A stretch of 23,416 nucleotides of DNA from JAFDZW01 sp035632315 (GTDB lineage: Bacteria; Bacteroidota; Ignavibacteria; Palsa-1295): assembly GCA_035632315.1 (NCBI GenBank), contig DASQGZ010000012.1:1-23416 (forward strand). The letters are read 5' to 3'. The translations under genes were made by a program, and so were the position numbers. The notes below the pieces were generated by a model. It did no database searches. It worked only from the letters and a program-made list of their open reading frames with translations, and was not told the DNA's origin. Position 1 is the first letter of the stretch; each line of letters starts with the position of its first letter. Shown piece by piece: positions 15,969 to 23,416 of the stretch.

Positions 15969-17153
15969 TCATTTACTTCCCGAGCCGACAACTACTTTCA
16001 CTCTATCCGCCGCTTCTTTCGCTCGCTTGCGGAGTTCGTCGGTTGATGTGCCGACTGCATCATACGCAAGTGCAACGCCCATCCGCCTGTATTTTCTCGT
16101 CGTCGGTTTTTTGAAAATGCGAATGTCAGTTTTTGGCATAGCAAGTGCTTCTGCTACTCCTTCATAATTCGGAGCTTGCTTCGATTCTTCCGGCGCAAGA
16201 ATAACAGCACTTGCCCCGGCGCGCTCGAGCGTGATCTCTGGGATGGGCAAACCAAGCACGGCGCGGCAATGCAATTCGAACTCGGAAAGATTTTGTGTAC
16301 GCGCAAGCGTGACCATCCCCGTATCGTGCGGGCGCGGAGATAGTTCAGAAAAATAAACTGTATCCCTGCCAAGAAAAAACTCAACGCCCCAGATGCCAAC
16401 GCCGGTCAGCGCCGCTGTTACTTTCGCTGCCATTTCTTGTGCTTGTTTCAGTTGGGTTTCAGAGATTGCAGCCGGTTGCCAGCTTTCCATATAGTCTCCG
16501 CGATCTTGCCGGTGGCCGATCGGCGGACAAAAGAGCGTCTTGCCATTTCGCTGTGTTACCGTTAGCAAAGTGATCTCGGATTCAAACTTAATAAATTCTT
16601 CAACGATCACTTCGACGAGATCGCCCCTGCCTTTGGTCGTCGCGTATTCCCATGCACGATCTACTTCAGAACTGCTTTTGATCGTCGATTGCCCTTTGCC
16701 GGAAGACGACATCAGTGGTTTTACAACACACGGGATACCGATCTCGGCGATCGCGTTGTCGAATTCCTTTTTCGTTTTGGCATACGCATACTTCGCCGTA
16801 TGAAGGCTGAGCTCTCGTGAGGCAAGGTCACGGATCGCCTTGCGGTTCATCGTGAAGTTTGCCGCACGTGCGCTTGGGATGACTTCGATGCCTTGTTTCT
16901 CGTAATCATAAAAACGCTCCGTGCGAATGGCTTCGATCTCCGGGACGATAATATCCGGTTTATGCTTGGCAACAATCAGATCAAGGGCGGAGCCATCAAG
17001 CATATCGATCACCTCGCGCTCATCGGCAAGCTGCTGTGCAGGCGCATCGTTGTACGAATCGACGGCAACGACATATTGCCCGAGCCGTTTTACAGCGATG
17101 ACAAATTCGCGGCCCAGTTCGCCGGAACCCAGAAGAAGGATTTTTTTAGTCAT
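15969..17153 (-). CDS. purT: Formate-dependent phosphoribosylglycinamide formyltransferase
   Basis: PurT makes formyl-GAR from GAR, formate and ATP, the folate-independent route for the third step of purine synthesis. The 394-residue length matches the E. coli enzyme (392). The N-terminal pre-ATP-grasp domain shows the GSGELGRE loop (9-16) and the PEIEAIRTE segment that binds substrate (71-79). The ATP-grasp domain shows the flexible loop VKPLMSSSGKGQS (144-156) and the metal-binding stretch EFFLGRDTVYFSELSPRPHDTGMVTL. The C-terminal RRMGVALAYD completes the family pattern. It stands alone, diverging from the prolyl oligopeptidase gene across about 90 bases, and no other purine gene is in view. 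Confidence 0.95.
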   Translation of the reverse strand: MTKKILLLGSGELGREFVIAVKRLGQYVVAVDSYNDAPAQQLADEREVIDMLDGSALDLIVAKHKPDIIVPEIEAIRTERFYDYEKQGIEVIPSARAANFTMNRKAIRDLASRELSLHTAKYAYAKTKKEFDNAIAEIGIPCVVKPLMSSSGKGQSTIKSSSEVDRAWEYATTKGRGDLVEVIVEEFIKFESEITLLTVTQRNGKTLFCPPIGHRQDRGDYMESWQPAAISETQLKQAQEMAAKVTAALTGVGIWGVEFFLGRDTVYFSELSPRPHDTGMVTLARTQNLSEFELHCRAVLGLPIPEITLERAGASAVILAPEESKQAPNYEGVAEALAMPKTDIRIFKKPTTRKYRRMGVALAYDAVGTSTDELRKRAKEAADRVKVVVGSGSK

Positions 17154-17242
17154 CCGATTTTGCGATATTCCTCATTCGGTCTTAACGGAACACATTCGTT
17201 CACAAATCCGTAGTAAGTAATTCAAAAATACCATTATCCATT

Positions 17243-19354
17243 ATGAGTCGTTTCATTTTATTACTTGTTGTTACTATGAGTGTACTGACAGCATCGACAA
17301 CTGAAGCACAACTGAATTACCCCAAGCCTGCAAAAGACGATGTCGTTGACGATTACTTCGGCACTCAGGTTGCCGACCCATATCGCTGGCTCGAAAATAC
17401 CGATAGTTCACTGACACACGAATGGGTCGAAGCGGAAAACAAAGTGACGTTCGGTTACCTTGACAAGATACCGTTTCGCAGCAAGATCAAAGCGCGGATG
17501 GAAGAAATTCTGAATTATCCGAAATATACATCTCCGATGAAGGTTGGCAAATACTATATTTTTGAAAAGAACGACGGGTTGCAGAATCAGTATGTCGTTT
17601 ATATTCAAGAAGGCCTCTCCGGTGAGCCGCGCGTTCTGCTCGACCCGAACACGTTCAGCTCCGACGGCACAGTCGCGCTCGGCGGCATCTTCCCGTCGAA
17701 CGATGACAAATATATTGCGTACTCCATCCAAAAAGCCGGCTCTGACTGGCAGGAGATATTCGTTCTCGATCTTGCAACAGGAAAAAAATTGAACGATCAT
17801 ATTCAATGGGTGAAATTTTCCGGTGCGAATTGGTGGAAGAATGGATTTTTTTACAGCCGCTTCGAAGAACCCAAACAAGGCACGTTTACATCGGCGAATG
17901 AGAATATGAAAGTCTATTATCACAAACTCGGCGACAATCAGAGCAAGGACTCGTTGTTCTACGAAGACCCCTCTCATCCGAAACGCGGGCTCTATTGCGG
18001 CTCTACCGAAGACGAACGGTTCATCTCGATCTCCATTAACGAACCGGGACGCAAAGGAAACATGGTACTGATCAAAGATACCGAACATCCCGAAACGGGC
18101 TTCGTCAGCGTTAATAGCAACCTCGATGTTGAGTGTGGCATTATCGAATCCGACGGCAATACGATCTATCTTCAGACAAATAAAAATGCGCCGAAGAATA
18201 CCGTGATGACAACAATGATCAGTGACCCGTCAGATTGGAAGACGCTTATCAGTGAATCGAATGACGTACTCGAAGCAACGTCGTTTGTCGGCGGCAAACT
18301 GATCGCAACATATATGAAAGATGCCAGCAATCATGTCTATGTATTCGATCTGAACGGAAAAAAATTGTACGAAGTTGGATTGCCGACGATCGGCAGTGCA
18401 AGCGGTTTTGGCGGCAAGAAAAAAGAAACTGAGGTGTTCTATACGTTCTCATCGTTCACCTATCCTGGGACGATCTATCGGTATGACATTCTAAAAAACA
18501 CGTCAACAGTGTTTCGTAAATCCCAAGTAAAATTTAAACCCGAAGATTACGAGGCAACACAGGTGTTTTATCCGAGCAAGGACGGTACGAAGATACCGAT
18601 GTTTCTCATTTATAAAAAAGGACTCAAGCGCGACGGAAAAAATCCGTGCTATCTCTATGGATACGGAGGCTTCAATATCAGCCTGACGCCCGGGTTCAGT
18701 ACGCTCCGCATTCCGCTTCTCGAGAATGGCGTGGTGATCGCGATCGCAAACCTCCGAGGCGGTGGCGAATACGGCGAAGCGTGGCACGAGGCGGGTACGA
18801 AACTGCGCAAACAAAATGTCTTCGACGATTTTATTGCAGCGGCTAATTACCTTTGCAACGAAAAATACACGTCTCACGAAAAGTTAGCGATCGCCGGCGG
18901 ATCGAATGGCGGATTGCTTGTCGGCGCCGTAATGACCGAGCGCCCTGATATTTGCAAAGTCGCACTGCCTGCCGTCGGCGTGATGGATATGCTTCGGTAT
19001 CACAAATTCACGATCGGTGCGCATTGGGCATTCGATTATGGCACATCGGACGACAGCAAAGAAATGTTCGAGTATCTCTATCACTATTCACCGCTGCATA
19101 ATATCCACGAAGGGGTGAATTATCCGGCGACCTTCATCACGACCGCCGATCACGACGATCGTGTTGTGCCCGGGCATTCATTCAAGTTTGCAGCAACACT
19201 TCAGGAAAAATATAAAGGGCAAAATCCTATGCTCATTCGCATCGAAACGAAAGCAGGACATGGTGGCGGGAAACCGCTCTCGAAAGCGATCGAAGAAGCT
19301 GCCGATGAGTATTCATTTATGTTCTATAATCTGGGAGTGATGCCGAAATATTAA
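17243..19354 (+). CDS. Secreted prolyl oligopeptidase (S9A serine peptidase)
   Basis: A 703-residue serine peptidase with a signal peptide (MSRFILLLVVTMSVLTASTTEAQ), so it acts in the periplasm or outside. An N-terminal helix region (YPKPAKDDVVDDYFGTQVADPYRWLE, the S9A signature) leads to a seven-bladed propeller (~75-420) that gates access. The alpha/beta-hydrolase domain has the full triad: S554 in GGSNGG, D638 in ADHDDRVVP (with substrate-binding R640) and H673 in KAGHGGGKP. The oxyanion-hole segment YGYGGFNI is also present. These match the arrangement of mammalian prolyl oligopeptidase, which cuts short peptides after proline. There is no strong ribosome binding site. The gene ends at a shared terminator with the convergent aminotransferase. 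Confidence 0.95.
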   Translation: MSRFILLLVVTMSVLTASTTEAQLNYPKPAKDDVVDDYFGTQVADPYRWLENTDSSLTHEWVEAENKVTFGYLDKIPFRSKIKARMEEILNYPKYTSPMKVGKYYIFEKNDGLQNQYVVYIQEGLSGEPRVLLDPNTFSSDGTVALGGIFPSNDDKYIAYSIQKAGSDWQEIFVLDLATGKKLNDHIQWVKFSGANWWKNGFFYSRFEEPKQGTFTSANENMKVYYHKLGDNQSKDSLFYEDPSHPKRGLYCGSTEDERFISISINEPGRKGNMVLIKDTEHPETGFVSVNSNLDVECGIIESDGNTIYLQTNKNAPKNTVMTTMISDPSDWKTLISESNDVLEATSFVGGKLIATYMKDASNHVYVFDLNGKKLYEVGLPTIGSASGFGGKKKETEVFYTFSSFTYPGTIYRYDILKNTSTVFRKSQVKFKPEDYEATQVFYPSKDGTKIPMFLIYKKGLKRDGKNPCYLYGYGGFNISLTPGFSTLRIPLLENGVVIAIANLRGGGEYGEAWHEAGTKLRKQNVFDDFIAAANYLCNEKYTSHEKLAIAGGSNGGLLVGAVMTERPDICKVALPAVGVMDMLRYHKFTIGAHWAFDYGTSDDSKEMFEYLYHYSPLHNIHEGVNYPATFITTADHDDRVVPGHSFKFAATLQEKYKGQNPMLIRIETKAGHGGGKPLSKAIEEAADEYSFMFYNLGVMPKY

Positions 19355-19377
19355 GCAGGGGGATATAAGGGGAGAAT

Positions 19378-19400
19378 AAAGGCGAGCAGTGCTCGCCTTT
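19378..19400. terminator. Bidirectional intrinsic terminator
   Basis: A perfect 7-bp stem GGCGAGC/GCTCGCC (19381-19387 and 19391-19397) with an AGT loop is extended by three A-T pairs and followed by TTTT on the plus strand. On the minus strand the complementary AAA run gives a T-run. It lies between two convergent stops (19354 and 19422), so it can end transcription from both sides. Confidence 0.85.
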
Positions 19401-19421
19401 TGCTAACAACTATCGACTAAT

Positions 19422-20735
19422 TTATCGCAACTGTTCTACCGCCGCCCTGACCTTTGGCATAACTGCATCAATTTCGGCGACGCTTGTCGCCCCGACCGAG
19501 AGGCGGCACCAACCTGTCTCTTCGCGCAGATCGAATGCATAGAACGGAACGATAGCAAAACCGGCGGCTTCAAGCAGATATTTTCTGATCTCTTCAGTCG
19601 TCGAAAGTTTTTTGCCGTTCGGAGTTACTTTGCCGACGAGATCAAATTGCGCTGAGAGATAGATCGCGCCCATCGGAGGAATGGCATTCACGGAGAGACC
19701 TGCATCACGCATGTCCATAATCCCATCGTACAATCCACGCAGACGTGCTTCGACTTCGGTAAACATCGTCGCATGATATGCATCCATCACATCGTCGCGG
19801 AGCAAGAGCTCTGCTGTTGCAACTTGCTCAGGCCGTGGTGCCCACGCGCCGACATGTCCGAGAATGTTCGACATCGTTGCGGCAATATCCGGCGGTGCGA
19901 CCGCCCAGCCGACACGCAAACCCGTTGAAGCAAATGCTTTCGAAATGCCGTCAACGAATACGGTGTACTGTGCCATCTCAGGGCGAAGAGAAACAGGATT
20001 GACGTGCTCGCGGCCGCCGAACGTCAGCATCCAATAAACTTGATCGTACATTAAGAACAGCGGACGTTCCCCGGGTTTGCGCGAAGCATTTTCTTCCAAG
20101 ACGAGATCGCAAATGCCTTCGAGCTGTTCACGAGTGAACATCGTGCCCGCCGGGTTCAGCGGTGAATTCAGCGAAAGCATTCGCGCGCCTTTCAATGTAC
20201 CTTTGAGTTTCTCGCGCGTCGGCATGAACGAATCTTCAGGTGACGTGATCACGGGCTTTGCGATCGCACTGTGCAACCCGCAATAGTGATTGTTATTCCA
20301 CGATGGCACGGGATAGACAACTGTATCACCCGGTGCAACGAGGGAATTATACGTGCCATATATAACGGGGCGCGCACCGCCGGTGATAATAAATGACTCT
20401 ATAGGATAATCAAGGTTAAGGCGCCGCTTATAAAATGATTGCACCGCTTTGCGAAGCGCGAGGATACCGTCGGACGGAGGATAATTTGTCTCGCCGGCTT
20501 TTAATGCGTTGTCAATTTCCTGTTCGAGAAATTCGGGGATCGGAAAATATTTAGAATTGAAATCGCCGACGGTGAGATTACATATCTTTTTTCCGTCCGC
20601 GACCATTGCCCTGATATCCGCTGCGATCTTCAATATCTCAGAGCCGATTATTTTTGCCGCCACTGGGGTGACACGCGGCATCTGGCTTGCAATAAATTTC
20701 GGCGTTACCATTTCCTCGGTCTCGATCATTGACAT
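19422..20735 (-). CDS. PLP-dependent aminotransferase, class I/II
   Basis: A 437-residue fold-type I aminotransferase. The pyridoxal-phosphate lysine is K266 in VDGISKAFASTGLRVGW. Other cofactor contacts are N194 in LNSPLNPAGT, D231 and Y234 in MYDQVYW, and R274. The C-terminal carboxylate-binding Arg is likely the one in GWCRLSVGATS. The family moves amino groups between amino acids and 2-oxo acids, with aspartate, alanine or aromatic substrates possible; specificity cannot be read from the sequence. The N-terminus (MSMIETEEMVTPKFIASQMPRV) is longer than in many relatives, and later Met residues (M3, M9) are alternative starts. GGGAG lies about 11 bases before the ATG at 20735. It diverges from ribD. 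Confidence 0.92.
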   Translation of the reverse strand: MSMIETEEMVTPKFIASQMPRVTPVAAKIIGSEILKIAADIRAMVADGKKICNLTVGDFNSKYFPIPEFLEQEIDNALKAGETNYPPSDGILALRKAVQSFYKRRLNLDYPIESFIITGGARPVIYGTYNSLVAPGDTVVYPVPSWNNNHYCGLHSAIAKPVITSPEDSFMPTREKLKGTLKGARMLSLNSPLNPAGTMFTREQLEGICDLVLEENASRKPGERPLFLMYDQVYWMLTFGGREHVNPVSLRPEMAQYTVFVDGISKAFASTGLRVGWAVAPPDIAATMSNILGHVGAWAPRPEQVATAELLLRDDVMDAYHATMFTEVEARLRGLYDGIMDMRDAGLSVNAIPPMGAIYLSAQFDLVGKVTPNGKKLSTTEEIRKYLLEAAGFAIVPFYAFDLREETGWCRLSVGATSVAEIDAVMPKVRAAVEQLR

Positions 20736-20786
20736 ATAGTATATTACTCCCGAATAATATCTGAAATAGGCACAGAAAACAGATTA

Positions 20787-20807
20787 TTAGGGGGAAGTAA
20801 TCCCTAA
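20787..20807. promoter_or_regulatory. Possible operator or hairpin between aminotransferase and ribD
   Basis: TTAGGG (20787-20792) and CCCTAA (20802-20807) form a perfect 6-bp inverted repeat with a nine-base spacer. It is flanked by two direct copies of ACAGATT (20779-20785 and 20809-20815). It lies in the 124-base divergent gap, a usual place for an operator. There is no U-run, so it is not a terminator. No known regulator consensus was recognised. Confidence 0.3.
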
Positions 20808-20859
20808 GACAGATTTGGGTTAACGATAGAAGCGTTTTTTCAGTTAATGCTACCCACAA

Positions 20860-21981
20860 TTGAGATCTGAAGAAAAAGATATCACGTTGATGCACCGTGC
20901 GCTCGAGCTTGCGCGGCGGGGAGCGGGCTTTGTCAGCCCGAACCCTCTTGTGGGCTGCGTTATTGCTGACGAGAACGGCAACATTCTCGGCGAAGGCTCT
21001 CATGAACACTATGGCGAAGCTCATGCTGAAGTGAATGCCGTCCGAAATGCCGAATCGAACGGCCATTCGTGTGAAGGCGCAACTGTGTTCGTGACACTAG
21101 AACCGTGCTCTCATTTTGGGAAAACGCCGCCGTGTGTCGATCTGCTTATCGCAAAAAAAATTCGTCGGTGCGTTATTGCAATGCAGGACCCAAGTAAGCA
21201 AGTAAATGGCAGCGGCATAAAAAAACTTCGCGATGCAGGCATCGAAGTTGATATAGGTATTTTAGAAAACGACGCACGCGAAGTAAATAGATTTTTTATT
21301 AAACACGTCACGACCGGCTTACCCTACATCACGATGAAGCTCGCCATGAGCCTCGACGGCAAGATCGCCCTGAAATCCGGCAGATCTAAATATATTACAA
21401 GCGAAGCTTCGCGTACCATTGTCCACCGGATGCGTGCCGAATACGATGCCGTCATGGTCGCAAGCGCAACTGTCATCGCCGATGATCCGGAGCTGACGGT
21501 GCGTCTGGCTACAGGCAGACAACCAAAGCGAGTTGTTCTCGATGCTTCATTACGAGTTGGCGAAGATGCAAAAATTTACTCGGATGCGCACCGTTCTTCG
21601 ACGATCGTCGTTGCGAACGAATCGGTCGTACGTGAAAAAAGGTCAAAAGCCGATGAACTTGTTTCGCGCGGTATCTCGATCGTCGGGATCAAAATATCCG
21701 GCGAGCAGCTTGATCTGAAAACCGTCTTTACAGAACTCGGCAAGCAAAATATCACCAGCATTCTCGTCGAACCGGGTCCTACACTTGCAACGACGATCAA
21801 TTCGCTGGGGTTATTCGACGAACTTGTGCTTTTTTATGCTCCGACGGTGTTAGGGGACGATGCCCGTTCGGCGTTCGGTGAGCTGCACTTGCATTCACTG
21901 ACCGACGCGAAGAAGTTTCAACTTCTTGAATCCCGAAACGTCGAAGGTTCGGACGACATTCTTGTCCGATTGAAAATGTAA
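20860..21981 (+). CDS. ribD: Bifunctional riboflavin biosynthesis protein RibD
   Basis: RibD carries out two riboflavin steps: deamination of the pyrimidine ring, then NADPH-dependent reduction of the ribose. The deaminase domain (~1-145) has the zinc site H55-A-E57 with C83 and C92 in EPCSHFGKTPPC, and the lead SPNPLVGCVI typical of the family. The reductase domain (~150-373) begins ITMKLAMSLDGKIAL and carries GRQPKRVVLD and LVEPGPTLATTIN. At 373 residues it is full length. The start is read as TTG at 20860, giving MRSEEKDITLMHRALELARRG, which aligns with the usual RibD N-terminus. The next ATG, at 20890, would remove the beginning of the first helix. No other riboflavin gene and no FMN riboswitch were seen. 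Confidence 0.93.
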   Translation: MRSEEKDITLMHRALELARRGAGFVSPNPLVGCVIADENGNILGEGSHEHYGEAHAEVNAVRNAESNGHSCEGATVFVTLEPCSHFGKTPPCVDLLIAKKIRRCVIAMQDPSKQVNGSGIKKLRDAGIEVDIGILENDAREVNRFFIKHVTTGLPYITMKLAMSLDGKIALKSGRSKYITSEASRTIVHRMRAEYDAVMVASATVIADDPELTVRLATGRQPKRVVLDASLRVGEDAKIYSDAHRSSTIVVANESVVREKRSKADELVSRGISIVGIKISGEQLDLKTVFTELGKQNITSILVEPGPTLATTINSLGLFDELVLFYAPTVLGDDARSAFGELHLHSLTDAKKFQLLESRNVEGSDDILVRLKM

Positions 21982-22008
21982 CGTTGAAGGTCGAGTATTT
22001 TGCATTCA

Positions 22009-22036
22009 ATTTTACATTTTGCATTTTACATTTTAC
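22009..22036. repeat. Heptamer tandem array ATTTTRC upstream of yicC
   Basis: Four consecutive heptamers of ATTTTAC or ATTTTGC occupy 22009-22036. A further ATTTTGC at 21997-22003 and partial units lie at either edge. It lies in the 68-base gap between ribD and yicC. The run is open in the yicC frame and would add a spurious Phe-rich leader (FNFTFCILHFTF) if the start were placed at the TTG at 21984. It is non-coding in the interpretation here. Confidence 0.75.
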
Positions 22037-22049
22037 ATTCTTCAGCGAC

Positions 22050-22949
22050 ATGCTTATTTCAATGACCGGCTTCGGCCGCGGAGAAGCGGTGAGTACCAAA
22101 GAAGGCTCCGGAGTGACCGCAACAGCGGAGATCCGCAGTGTCAATTCCCGATTTCTCGAAACGTCGATGCGGCTGCCGCGTACGCTTAGTGAGAGAGAGT
22201 TCGAAGTCCGCGAGCTGTTACGAAAAGGTTTGGGCCGGGGCAAAATAAATTTGAACGTCATTATTTCGGGCGGTGATGAAGGCGCGAATATCCCGTTGTC
22301 GGTCAACGAAACTGCAGCAAAAGGATATTTCGATCTTCTCGATAAGCTCCGCACGATCGCTAGCATTACTGCCGAGATCACCGTGCGTGACATTACTGCA
22401 TTCAGTGATGTCTTTATCTCCGACGGCGCAAGTGGTGAACGAACCGCAGAAGAGTGGGAGCTTGTCCAGCAAGCGATCATTAAAGCGATCGAATCACTGA
22501 CAGTGATGCGCAAACAAGAGGGCGCTGAACTGGAAAAAGATTTTCGCAATCGCATTGCGATACTCGATACGATCGTGACGGAAGTCGAATCGAAATCGAA
22601 AGATGCGTCGAAAGCAGAATTCGAACGGATGAAAGAGCGCGTAAAAGAACTCGTCAGCGACCCCGCAGTCATCAATAACGAACGCCTCGAACTTGAGATC
22701 GCGCTGCTTGCCGAGCGGCTTGATATTACCGAAGAGATCGTGCGATTTCGTTCGCATATCAAGTTCTTTCTCGAAGCCCTCGAATCGAACGAGCCCGCAG
22801 GACGCAAACTCAATTTCTTATTGCAGGAAATGAATCGCGAGATCAATACGATGGGCTCGAAATCCATTGACGCGCCGCTCGCACATAAAGTCGTCGGCGC
22901 AAAAGAAGAACTCGAAAAGATCAGAGAACAAGTGCAGAATATAGAGTAG
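22050..22949 (+). CDS. yicC: YicC/YloC-family endoribonuclease
   Basis: A 300-residue protein from the ATG at 22050 (MLISMTGFGRGEA), which matches the conserved S-M-T-x-[FY]-x-R lead of the family. The N-terminal YicC domain covers ~1-155. The C-terminal DUF1732 domain carries the strongly conserved FLLQEMNREINTMGSKS and ends VVGAKEELEKIREQVQNIE, just as in E. coli YicC (287 residues). Family members have been described as RNases that act on small RNAs. It follows ribD after 68 bases containing a heptamer array, and the next gene starts on the base after its stop, so translation is probably coupled. A longer frame from the TTG at 21984 is rejected because it consists of the repeat. Confidence 0.93.
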   Translation: MLISMTGFGRGEAVSTKEGSGVTATAEIRSVNSRFLETSMRLPRTLSEREFEVRELLRKGLGRGKINLNVIISGGDEGANIPLSVNETAAKGYFDLLDKLRTIASITAEITVRDITAFSDVFISDGASGERTAEEWELVQQAIIKAIESLTVMRKQEGAELEKDFRNRIAILDTIVTEVESKSKDASKAEFERMKERVKELVSDPAVINNERLELEIALLAERLDITEEIVRFRSHIKFFLEALESNEPAGRKLNFLLQEMNREINTMGSKSIDAPLAHKVVGAKEELEKIREQVQNIE

Positions 22950-23416
22950 ATGATGAAAGCCAGGAAAATATCTATTTTCATCATAGCTTTTTGCTGTTTG
23001 CCCGCAGAAAGATCCCTTGCACAACAGAACGACGGTGATCGTCCGGCTACACCAACCCTTCATGTGGACTACATTCAACATCCAAAATCAACACATGCCT
23101 CCGATTCTACCTACCAATCTATCCTTCCAAAAATTAAGCAGCTGAAATTAAGTAAGCTCCCGATCGGAGAGCGTGTTGTCGCGATAGGTAAATTGTTTCT
23201 TGGAAAGCCCTATATTGATAAATCTCTAGAGGTAGGGAGTGATAACTATGAAGTTGTTTGTAATTTTGAAGGGTTCGATTGTGTAACGTTATTTGAGAAC
23301 GCATGGGCGTTGGCAAGATTTTCTCGCTCGGGTCATTCATATCTTAACCAATATTCGAATGAATTGATGAGCTCCCGATACCGCAATGGTCAGGCAACAG
23401 GCTTTCAATCGCGCCT
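22950..23416 (+). CDS. DUF1460 N-acetylmuramoyl-L-alanine amidase-like protein, 3' truncated
   Basis: The gene runs off the window edge, and 155 residues are visible. It starts directly after the yicC stop, with two adjacent ATGs (22950 and 22953). A signal peptide (KISIFIIAFCCLPAERSLAQ) is followed by a linker. From ~residue 70 comes the family core: LPIGERVVAIGKLFLGKPYIDKSLE, VVCNFEGFDCVTLFENAWALA and a SSRYRNG motif. C111 in FDCVT is the expected nucleophile of this NlpC/P60-like fold; the catalytic His lies beyond the window. Cys15-Cys16 in the signal do not form a proper lipobox because Phe is at -1. Such proteins are thought to trim peptidoglycan peptides in the periplasm. Confidence 0.85.
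   Translation, partial: MMKARKISIFIIAFCCLPAERSLAQQNDGDRPATPTLHVDYIQHPKSTHASDSTYQSILPKIKQLKLSKLPIGERVVAIGKLFLGKPYIDKSLEVGSDNYEVVCNFEGFDCVTLFENAWALARFSRSGHSYLNQYSNELMSSRYRNGQATGFQSR

Noticed and set aside
17408..18088. A 226-codon minus-strand frame inside the prolyl oligopeptidase gene
   Set aside because: Antisense to a strongly supported propeller domain, with no motif or ribosome binding site of its own.
20787..20807. Intrinsic terminator in the aminotransferase-ribD gap
   Set aside because: The stem is short and no U-run follows on either strand, and it lies upstream of both genes.
20736..20859. FMN riboswitch upstream of ribD
   Set aside because: The gap is only 124 bases and lacks the conserved aptamer blocks. 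It holds only a short inverted repeat.
21984..22049. A 22-residue N-terminal extension of YicC from a TTG start
   Set aside because: It is encoded by the heptamer repeat array, while the family N-terminus begins at the ATG at 22050.
21797..22984. A 395-codon open frame on the minus strand opposite ribD end, yicC and the next gene
   Set aside because: It is Ser/Arg-rich, shows no recognisable domain, and lies wholly antisense to genes with clear family matches. It is a shadow frame.
1..23416. CRISPR arrays, tRNA/rRNA genes, transposases, prophage genes
   Set aside because: No regularly spaced direct repeats, no cloverleaf or rRNA-like sequence, and no integrase or transposase motifs were seen in reading both strands.

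Overview
This window looks like a chromosomal segment from a Gram-negative member of the Bacteroidota/FCB group. The signs are two secreted BNR/Asp-box proteins with C-terminal tails of the type IX secretion (T9SS) sorting kind, many starts without a strong Shine-Dalgarno, and roughly balanced GC. A deep-branching lineage (Kapabacteria/Ignavibacteria-like) is a reasonable guess, but that placement is inference from style and no marker gene in the window proves it. There are no rRNA or tRNA genes, CRISPR arrays, phage genes or transposases. No gene-free stretch exceeds about 300 bases.

Layout, left to right. 1-1219 (+) is the 3' part of a secreted protein joining the end of a cytochrome-c-like domain to a YVTN-type beta-propeller. 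1276-10459 (-) is a long co-directional run. In transcription order it encodes a TolC-like outer-membrane channel, a MacA/HlyD-like adaptor, a MacB/LolD-type ATPase, a MacB-like permease, an inserted four-helix-bundle (S23/IVP-type) gene, a second MacB-like permease, apolipoprotein N-acyltransferase (lnt), a PAP2 lipid phosphatase and a small Cys/His/Met-rich exported protein. The exporter genes should form a tripartite efflux or secretion pump with two non-identical permeases. lnt and PAP2 add envelope lipid functions.

10623-14616 (-) holds two tandem genes for T9SS-type exported BNR proteins. A large imperfect inverted repeat (14682-14794) separates them from an AraC-family regulator (14816-15757, -). 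Then come purT (15969-17153, -), diverging from a secreted prolyl oligopeptidase (17243-19354, +). The oligopeptidase converges on an aminotransferase (19422-20735, -) across a shared bidirectional terminator. The aminotransferase diverges from a ribD - yicC - DUF1460 amidase-like run (20860 to the window end, +), whose last gene is cut by the window edge.

The most unusual element is the four-helix-bundle gene between the two exporter permeases. It is bracketed by a 19-nt inverted repeat that, as RNA, would pair along its whole length (18 Watson-Crick pairs plus one G-U). This gives the gene the architecture of a 23S rRNA intervening sequence, but inside a protein-coding operon. Other non-coding oddities are the palindromic element at 14682-14794, a heptamer tandem array just upstream of yicC, and at least eight copies of the octamer GCGATCGC, the sequence known as HIP1 in cyanobacteria.
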